The notes under the pieces are model-generated. The model did no database searches. It was not told the DNA's origin and worked only from the letters and a program-made list of their open reading frames with translations. From CAZOYN01 sp964584135 (GTDB lineage Bacteria > Patescibacteriota > Saccharimonadia > Saccharimonadales > UBA4665): DNA of 9,542 bases. Where the stretch lies: the NCBI GenBank assembly GCA_964584135.1, contig CAZOYN010000033.1, forward strand, positions 1 through 9,542. Direction: 5' to 3'. The translations under genes and the position numbers were made by a program. Shown here piece after piece: positions 4,314 through 9,542 of the stretch; position 1 is the first letter of the stretch, and every line of letters starts with the position of its first letter.

Positions 4314-7300
4314 CTAGCGGAGGACTACATTATCAGAGCCAACCAATGCCTCAAGCTGGTTCAGGCCATCACTTTCACGGTTAATGCCGCCCGGAAGCTT
4401 AATAGCTTGTTTTTTAGCCGCTTCACCGAGCACTAAAATAACTTCGGTGTTCCCCTGATGGCTATCAATTGCCCGCTTAAGGGATATGAGTGTTTGCTCG
4501 TCATCGCTATTGAGCAGCCGGATATATAAGCGCTCCGGGTTGGTTTTGGCTTCAAGCGGCTTGGCACCCGGGCTCGGCTTGGGCTTGACACGGGCTTTTG
4601 GCGCCTTCACCTGCTTGCCGGTGGCCTGGTAGCCCTCTGCCTGTTGGGCGGTAATTTCGCGGGCATCATCAACCATGACTTTAATTTCCCCGCTCTGGTT
4701 TCCATCCTTGTCACGGGCGTTAACCTTGCCACGGATGAGCATAACGCGGTCGCGCTCCCACAAGCCGAGCGTTTGCTGGTAGGAGCCGGGGAATAACACC
4801 ATTTCCAGCTCGCCGGATTGGTCTTCCAGTTTTACAAAGGCCATTTTTTGGCCACTTTTGGTGGTAATTTCGCGCACATCAGTGACGGCACCGCCAATGG
4901 CGACTGACTTGCCGTGGTGTTCTGGCTTGAGTCCACTTATTGGCACCGTTTGTTCGTTTAAAAACGTCCGGAAGGTCTCCAGCGGATGCTGGCTTAAATA
5001 TAAGCCGAGCAACTCGCGTTCCCAGGTGAGTTGTTCACGGTAATCAGGCTGCCCGGGCGGCACTTGCAGTTCCAACTTGGCTTTTTGGACAGCCAGGTCG
5101 GCCTCGCCGGCACTACCAAACAGGTCGGTCTGGCCACTGCTGGCCTGTTTTTGCAACCGGGCGGCAAAAGCTAATAATAAGTCCAGGTTGTGCAGCAGCG
5201 TGGTCCGCTCGCCAAAGCGGTCGAACGCACCAGCTTTAACCAGGCTTTCCAGGGCTTTGCGGTTGACGACCCGGTTGCTGACCCGGCCCAAGAAATCCTC
5301 CAGGCTGGCAAACGACCCGGTTTCGCGGGCCCGCAAGATTTCTTCCACCGCACCGGTGCCAACATTTTTAATAGCTGCCATGCCAAAACGGATGTGCTGC
5401 TGGTTGGGTACCACGCCAAACTCCACGTATGATTCATTAACATCAGGCGGTAGCACCGTGATGCCCATGTGCTGGCACTCGGTAATTTCAATTGCCAAAC
5501 GGTCGGTGTCGTCATAATCGCTGGTCATCAAGGCCGCCATAAAGGCGGTGGGATAGTGGGCCTTAAGGTAGGCTGTCTGGTAGGCAATCAAGCCGTAGCA
5601 GGCGGCGTGCGATTTGTTAAAGCAGTAGGCCGCGAAGTCTTCCAGCTGCTTCCAAAACTTTTCCATCAGCTTGCGGTCGGCCTTGGAATGCGCCACCGCC
5701 CCCTCGATAAAATCGACTTTCATCTTGGCCAGCACTGAAGGGATTTTCTTGGCAATACCCTTACGCAGGGTGTCCGATTGACCGCCACTGAAGCCGCAGA
5801 GGTCTTTACTGATCTGCATGACCTGCTCCTGGTAGATCAACACGCCATAGGTGTTTTCCAGGGCAGTCTGCATTTTGGGGTGCAGGTATTCAGTTTGGCG
5901 CTGGCCGTTTTTACGGGCAATGAACTCGTCAATAAACTGCATCGGGCCGGGACGATACAAAGCTACCATAGCCACAATATCTTCGAAGGTAGTTGGCTTT
6001 AGCTCTTTCAGATAACGCTTCATGCCGGCCGATTCCAATTGGAAAACGCCGGTGGTATCACCACGCTGGAACAGCTCGTAGGTAGGTTGATCGTCGAGCG
6101 GAATGGTATTAATGTCAATATCCTGCCCGTACACGCGTTTAATAATACGCAGGGTGTTTTTAATAATTGTCAGGTTGGACAGGCCGAGGAAGTCCATCTT
6201 TAGCAGGCCGAGCTCTTCAATCGGGCCCATCGAATACTGGGTAGCGATGACGCCCTTCTGGGCTAATTCCAGTGGCGTGTAGTAGACGATGTCTTCGGGA
6301 GCAATCACCACGCCGGCAGCATGGACACCATGGCTACGGATGGTGCCTTCCAGCTGTACCGCCAGGTCAAACACCCGTTTGGCGGTTTCGTTATCGCGGT
6401 ATTCGGCTTTGAGCTCGGCGTTGGTTTTCAGGGATTCCTGGAGCGGGATGTGACGTCCCTGAACCGGCGGTGGGATCATCTTGGCCAGGCGGTCAGCCTC
6501 GGCGTAGGGCACTTGCAGCACCCGCGAAACGTCACGTACGGCGTTACGGGCCGCCATCCGGCCAAAGGTGACGATGTTAGCCACCCGTTCTTTACCATAC
6601 TTTTCAACGCAGTATTGGATAACTTCTTCGCGGCGGCTGTCTTGGATGTCGATGTCCACGTCGGGCATGCTGATGCGGTCGGGATTTAGGAAGCGCTCGA
6701 ACAGCAAGTCGTACTGCAGCGGGTCAAGTTCGGTAATCTTGAGGGCGTAGGCAATGATGGAGCCGGCGGCGCTACCGCGGCCCGGCCCAAAGACAATCCC
6801 TTGGTCTTTGCCCCAGTTAATAAAGTCAGCAATAATTAGAAAGTAGCCGTTAAAGTTCATCTGCTCGATAACGCTGAGCTCATATTCGGCCCGTTCGCGC
6901 ACCTGTTTGGGCAGGGCCTTTTTGGCCTCAGCAATTGGTAACTTTTCAGCTTTGGACTCAGCCACGCCACCATAACGCCAAGCCAGGCCGCGATAGAGGG
7001 ATTTTTCCAGGAACGAGCGCTCCGTTTCGCCCTTGGGCACCGGAAATTTCGGGATTAAGATTTTGCCCAGCTCAATTTCCACAGTGCAACGCTCGGCAAT
7101 TGCCCGAGTGTTGGTGATCACTTCCGGGTGTTCCGCGCCCCAGCGTCCAATAACTTCCGCCGGGTCGGTGACGTGGAGCTCAAACTGCTTGAGGCTCATG
7201 CGTTTGTCGTCGCTTAAGAACGAGCCGGTTTGGACGCAGAGCAAGATTTCGTGCGCCTCTTGGTCTTCGTGCCGCAGGTAGTGGGCGTCACAGGTCACGA

Positions 7301-7949
7301 CGCAGGGGATGTCGAGCTCTTGGCCAAGCTTAAGCAGCTGCTCGTTCACTGCCGTTTGCTCAGTCCATTGGGTTGGGTGCTTAGGATGGCCGTGGTCAGC
7401 CAGCTCCAGGTAGTAGCGGTCGCCAAAGGCCTGCTTGTACCACTGCGCGGTTTCCCGAGCCTGTTCGTACTGGCCCTGGCGCAGGGCATCGGCTACCTCG
7501 CCACCAATACAGCCACTTAAGCAAATTAAGCCTTCGTTGTGCCGGGCCAACAGCTGGCGGTCAATGCGCGGCTTGTAATAAAAGCCTTCCAGGTTAGCAA
7601 TCGTCGCCAGGGCCATAAGATTTTGGTAGCCAGCCTGGTTCATGGCCAGTAAGATTACATGGTAATTAACCTTGTCTTTGGCAGGGTCTTTGTCGTAAAG
7701 GCTGCGAGCGGCTATATAGGTTTCAATACCAATAATCGGCTTAACGCCTTCATCTTTGGCGGCTTTGTAGAATTCGATGGCACCGCTCAGGGTGCCGTGG
7801 TCAGTCATGGCCACCGCCGACATGCCAGCGCCTTTAACATGGCTAACCAGATCAGGGATTTTGGTTAGCCCATCAAGCAAACTGTACTGCGTGTGGTTAT
7901 GCAGGTGGACGTAGTCACTCGGCAAAAGCTTTGGTTTTTTGACCGCCAA
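4314..7949 (-). CDS. dnaE: DNA polymerase III alpha subunit (DnaE) with intact PHP metal site
   Basis: DnaE is the catalytic subunit of the replicative polymerase. Its 1211 residues are full length. The order is PHP domain (about 12-225), palm/thumb/fingers (about 290-800), helix-hairpin-helix region (about 840-920), OB fold (about 1013-1100), a Lys/Pro-rich linker (1107-1137) and a C-terminal domain. The GPGRGSAAGS loop (388-397), catalytic Asp430 and Asp432 in SMPDVDIDI, and Asp586 in KMDFLGL are present. The PHP metal ligands appear complete: His15, His17, Asp26, His51, Glu76, His97, Cys147, Asp221 and His223, which suggests built-in 3'-5' proofreading. The start is TTG: an in-frame TGA lies 9 nt upstream, the next Met is residue 43 inside the PHP domain, and GAGGG lies 6 nt before the TTG. 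Its stop codon touches that of the convergent CAP gene. Confidence 0.97.
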   Translation of the reverse strand: MAVKKPKLLPSDYVHLHNHTQYSLLDGLTKIPDLVSHVKGAGMSAVAMTDHGTLSGAIEFYKAAKDEGVKPIIGIETYIAARSLYDKDPAKDKVNYHVILLAMNQAGYQNLMALATIANLEGFYYKPRIDRQLLARHNEGLICLSGCIGGEVADALRQGQYEQARETAQWYKQAFGDRYYLELADHGHPKHPTQWTEQTAVNEQLLKLGQELDIPCVVTCDAHYLRHEDQEAHEILLCVQTGSFLSDDKRMSLKQFELHVTDPAEVIGRWGAEHPEVITNTRAIAERCTVEIELGKILIPKFPVPKGETERSFLEKSLYRGLAWRYGGVAESKAEKLPIAEAKKALPKQVRERAEYELSVIEQMNFNGYFLIIADFINWGKDQGIVFGPGRGSAAGSIIAYALKITELDPLQYDLLFERFLNPDRISMPDVDIDIQDSRREEVIQYCVEKYGKERVANIVTFGRMAARNAVRDVSRVLQVPYAEADRLAKMIPPPVQGRHIPLQESLKTNAELKAEYRDNETAKRVFDLAVQLEGTIRSHGVHAAGVVIAPEDIVYYTPLELAQKGVIATQYSMGPIEELGLLKMDFLGLSNLTIIKNTLRIIKRVYGQDIDINTIPLDDQPTYELFQRGDTTGVFQLESAGMKRYLKELKPTTFEDIVAMVALYRPGPMQFIDEFIARKNGQRQTEYLHPKMQTALENTYGVLIYQEQVMQISKDLCGFSGGQSDTLRKGIAKKIPSVLAKMKVDFIEGAVAHSKADRKLMEKFWKQLEDFAAYCFNKSHAACYGLIAYQTAYLKAHYPTAFMAALMTSDYDDTDRLAIEITECQHMGITVLPPDVNESYVEFGVVPNQQHIRFGMAAIKNVGTGAVEEILRARETGSFASLEDFLGRVSNRVVNRKALESLVKAGAFDRFGERTTLLHNLDLLLAFAARLQKQASSGQTDLFGSAGEADLAVQKAKLELQVPPGQPDYREQLTWERELLGLYLSQHPLETFRTFLNEQTVPISGLKPEHHGKSVAIGGAVTDVREITTKSGQKMAFVKLEDQSGELEMVLFPGSYQQTLGLWERDRVMLIRGKVNARDKDGNQSGEIKVMVDDAREITAQQAEGYQATGKQVKAPKARVKPKPSPGAKPLEAKTNPERLYIRLLNSDDEQTLISLKRAIDSHQGNTEVILVLGEAAKKQAIKLPGGINRESDGLNQLEALVGSDNVVLR

Positions 7950-7955
7950 AATAAA

Positions 7956-7960
7956 CCCTC
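7956..7960 (-). promoter_or_regulatory. Shine-Dalgarno sequence deciding the TTG start of dnaE
   Basis: GAGGG on the minus strand is spaced 6 nt from TTG 7949. With the in-frame TGA at 7961-7959, this leaves TTG as the only plausible start. Confidence 0.7.
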
Positions 7961-7981
7961 AAGATCTTAATTGATCTCTCT

Positions 7982-7987
7982 ATTATA
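7982..7987 (-). promoter_or_regulatory. Putative -10 box of dnaE
   Basis: A perfect TATAAT on the minus strand lies 32 nt upstream of the TTG start, predicting a leader of about 26 nt that includes the SD sequence. No -35 match is visible; a GC-rich inverted repeat occupies the spacer region instead. dnaE may thus be transcribed separately from the upstream galU-ytxG-ytxH genes. Confidence 0.5.
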
Positions 7988-7990
7988 CCT

Positions 7991-8005
7991 CAGGGGCAGC
8001 CCCTG
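7991..8005 (-). other. GC-rich inverted repeat between ytxH and dnaE
   Basis: CAGGGGC and GCCCCTG form 7-base arms around one central base, 5 nt downstream of the ytxH stop codon and directly upstream of the dnaE TATAAT box. No T-run follows, so it is a poor intrinsic terminator. It could be an operator, a weak attenuator or an mRNA 3'-end hairpin. Confidence 0.5.
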
Positions 8006-8009
8006 CCGG

Positions 8010-8411
8010 CTATTTTTTCAAGTAGCCTTTGATGTGGTCGATGGCCTTATTGGCCTCTGCAATGGCCGTGCGCAGGTCTTTGTCTTCGGCGTCACCTTCG
8101 TGGATGGCACTCAGCATTTCGCGGAGCTTTTCTTTGGTGTCCTTGGCTTTTTCGAGCAAGGCGGTTAATTCGACCTGGGCTTTGCCGCCGACCTTCGAGC
8201 CTTTGGTTTTGGCCTCATCGAGAGCTTTGGTCAATTCGGTGTGTAGTTTCTTAAGGTCAGCCTCTGCTTCGGCTAGGCCTTTGCCGGCTACTGTTTTGAT
8301 GTCTTGGCGGGTTTCTTTACCACTTTTGGGTGCGGTTAATAGACCGGCCACGTAGCCAAACGCTCCGGCCAGGGCCGTACCAATTGCTAAACGTTTTGCT
8401 GCTTTACCCAT
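8010..8411 (-). CDS. YtxH-like membrane-anchored coiled-coil protein
   Basis: The 133-residue protein has the YtxH-family N-terminal signature: a Gly/Ala-rich short helix (residues 8-25, GTALAGAFGYVAGLLTA) ending in the highly characteristic APKSGKETR (27-35). A long Lys/Glu/Ala-rich helical tail (36-133) follows, probably coiled coil. YtxH proteins are small membrane-associated proteins, stress-linked in Bacillus, with no known biochemical activity. Translation is probably coupled to the gene upstream: that gene's TAA stop is immediately followed by AGGAGG, 3 nt before this ATG. The pairing with a DUF948/YtxG-like gene mirrors the Bacillus ytxG-ytxH arrangement and strengthens the call. Confidence 0.85.
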   Translation of the reverse strand: MGKAAKRLAIGTALAGAFGYVAGLLTAPKSGKETRQDIKTVAGKGLAEAEADLKKLHTELTKALDEAKTKGSKVGGKAQVELTALLEKAKDTKEKLREMLSAIHEGDAEDKDLRTAIAEANKAIDHIKGYLKK

Positions 8412-8414
8412 ATG

Positions 8415-8420
8415 CCTCCT
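8415..8420 (-). promoter_or_regulatory. Shine-Dalgarno sequence of ytxH-like gene, overlapping upstream stop
   Basis: AGGAGG on the minus strand begins at the last base of the upstream TAA stop codon and is 3 nt from ATG 8411. The arrangement implies translational coupling of the two genes. Confidence 0.7.
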
Positions 8421-8671
8421 TACTTCCGGCCTCGACGGCCGAGATCCAAAATATTCTTAATAAGCTTAATCACCGCCACCCGGCCACCCACGTCTTTAAA
8501 TGTTTCGGCAGCGGCTTCTACGGAGTCAACGGCGTTTTCGGCCTTGGCGGCTACCCGGCGGACCGAGTTGAGCAGCTTTATAACGACGGCCAGCGCTACG
8601 ATGCATAAAACAAAGAAGAGGCTGAGCAGGCTCGTCAGGATGATCAGCAATACGGTATCAGTTGTAGCCAT
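8420..8671 (-). CDS. Small single-pass membrane protein, DUF948/YtxG-like
   Basis: The 83-residue protein has one long N-terminal hydrophobic helix (about 6-33) followed by a charged amphipathic region (34-70) and a basic end (GRRGRK). The segment after the helix, with regularly spaced Ala, Val and Glu, resembles DUF948 proteins such as Bacillus YtxG, which have the same one-helix-plus-coil layout. That family call rests on layout and on the next gene being ytxH-like. The gene starts 15 nt after the galU stop and has only a weak SD, so it is probably read from the galU transcript. Function is unknown; a membrane scaffold or stress role, as inferred for YtxGH, is possible. Confidence 0.7.
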   Translation of the reverse strand: MATTDTVLLIILTSLLSLFFVLCIVALAVVIKLLNSVRRVAAKAENAVDSVEAAAETFKDVGGRVAVIKLIKNILDLGRRGRK

Positions 8672-8686
8672 AGCTTCAGCCTAGCA

Positions 8687-9542
8687 CTACTGCAGCTTTT
8701 TCCGCAAGTAGTCGCGCAACTCAGGGCCAACATCACCGCGCTGCAGGGCAAAGTCAAAAACGGTCTTTAGGTAATCGAGCGGGTTGCCGGTATCGTAACG
8801 CACGCTGTTTTTAATTTCGCAGCCGTATAAGGTTTTTCCATCGGCCAGCATGGGCTGGATCAGCTTGTCGGTGGCGTAAAACTCTTGGCCTGGCTTGAGG
8901 CTTCGGCGGCCGGCTTCCAGGTAATCAAATACGTCTGGCGTTAACAGATAGCCACCAACGCTGGCAAAGTTGGAGGGCGCCTTGGCTTTGCCCGGTTTTT
9001 CTATAATGCTGGTGACTCTTAAAATATCGTCCCGGACCTGATCGCCAGCCAGGATGCCGTAGCGGTCATAATCGGCCTTATCGGCTATTTTTACGCACGG
9101 CAGGATACCTGCTTGGAACTCTTCGTACAGTGCCACCATTTGCTGGAACATGTTGGGGGTCGCTACGGTAATATCGTCAGCAAAGGTGAAAATGAACGGC
9201 TCGTTACCAATTAAATGCGCGGCGTTCATAATTGGCGTGGCCGTACCGTACGGGCCTTTTTGGCGGACATAACCAAAGTTAGCCATATCGGCCAAACCGT
9301 TGATTTCTTTGATATAGTGCGCTTTGCTCTGGCCGCCACCTCGCAAATTATTCAGCAGGTCTTCATTCGGTGTATCAAAATGGTCTTCAATACTGCGCTT
9401 ACTGTAGCCGGTCACAATAATGATGTCCTCAATGCCAGCCGCTACCAGGTCTTCGACAATATACTGGATGACTGGCTTGTCGACCAGTGGCAACATCTCT
9501 TTGGGCATAGCCTTGGTCTGCGGCAAAAACCGGGTTCCGAAG
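8687..9542 (-). CDS. galU: UTP--glucose-1-phosphate uridylyltransferase (partial, 5' end beyond right edge)
   Basis: GalU makes UDP-glucose from UTP and glucose-1-phosphate for surface polysaccharides and glycolipids. The 284 visible residues start inside the nucleotide-binding loop: FGTRFLPQTKAMPKEMLP, where the family has GxGTRFLPxTKxxPKEMLP. About 10-20 N-terminal residues are therefore outside the window, and the TTG at 9526 encodes the internal Leu of that loop rather than a start. Further matches are LVDKPVIQY, GIEDIIIVTGYSKRSIEDHF, FADDI (the metal/nucleotide-binding acidic pair), IIEKP, APSNFASVGGYLLTPDVFD, and RYDTGNPLDYLKTVFDFAL. One departure is RQKGPYGTATP, where typical GalU has RQKEPLGLGHA. 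A related nucleotidyltransferase with another sugar is possible but less likely. It heads the ytxG-ytxH group. Confidence 0.9.
   Translation of the reverse strand, partial: FGTRFLPQTKAMPKEMLPLVDKPVIQYIVEDLVAAGIEDIIIVTGYSKRSIEDHFDTPNEDLLNNLRGGGQSKAHYIKEINGLADMANFGYVRQKGPYGTATPIMNAAHLIGNEPFIFTFADDITVATPNMFQQMVALYEEFQAGILPCVKIADKADYDRYGILAGDQVRDDILRVTSIIEKPGKAKAPSNFASVGGYLLTPDVFDYLEAGRRSLKPGQEFYATDKLIQPMLADGKTLYGCEIKNSVRYDTGNPLDYLKTVFDFALQRGDVGPELRDYLRKKLQ

Noticed and set aside
9524..9526. TTG as the start codon of galU
   Set aside because: The frame stays open to the window edge, and the residues upstream (FGTRF) complete the conserved GTRFLP loop, so this TTG is an internal Leu codon.
1..9542. 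Search for a novel multi-gene system, mobile element, phage or defence island
   Set aside because: All large genes are recognisable housekeeping or surface genes, no transposase, integrase, nuclease-helicase or toxin-like pair is present, no terminal or direct repeats were seen, and base composition looks even by eye.

Overview
This window reads as chromosomal DNA from a Candidate Phyla Radiation (Patescibacteria) bacterium, most plausibly a Saccharibacteria (TM7)-like lineage. The grounds are: ribosomal protein L19 with a long Ala/Glu tail, a PilB ATPase without its usual cysteine motif, a membrane-tethered CAP-domain protein, a minimal SpoU-type methyltransferase, and compact packing with almost no intergenic DNA. 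All long reading frames use the standard code with TGA as stop, which argues against the UGA-recoded Gracilibacteria and Absconditabacteria. The phylum assignment is inference from gene character, not a computed placement.

Layout from left to right. Bases 1-85 are the 5' end of rnhB (RNase HII, minus strand), which leaves the window. A small two-helix membrane protein of unknown function (198-500, plus) is fired from a near-consensus promoter whose -35 box overlaps that of rnhB. A large stem-loop and then a bidirectional intrinsic terminator follow. The minus-strand genes rplS (631-1164) and pilB (1206-2813) come next. A 47-bp divergent gap separates pilB from a plus-strand SPOUT RNA methyltransferase (2861-3361) and a CAP-domain membrane protein (3399-4313). 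The last gene abuts, stop codon to stop codon, the 1211-residue replicative polymerase gene dnaE (4314-7949, minus). Upstream of dnaE on the same strand are ytxH-like and ytxG/DUF948-like small membrane proteins and the 3' 855 bases of galU, whose start lies beyond the right edge.

Functionally this is mostly housekeeping: replication (dnaE, rnhB), translation (rplS), RNA modification (SPOUT), nucleotide-sugar supply (galU) and cell surface (pilB, CAP protein, YtxG/YtxH pair). galU, ytxG, ytxH and possibly dnaE form one co-directional cluster, and dnaE also has its own TATAAT box and Shine-Dalgarno (SD) sequence.

I found no phage, insertion sequence, CRISPR array, toxin-antitoxin or defence system, and no convincing undescribed multi-gene system. 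The most interesting points are subtler. Several genes have a -10-like box only 6-10 nt from the start codon, suggesting leaderless transcription. A 16-bp bulged stem-loop follows the small membrane-protein gene. DnaE appears to keep the full PHP metal site expected of a built-in proofreading exonuclease. No stretch longer than about 130 bases lacks a gene.
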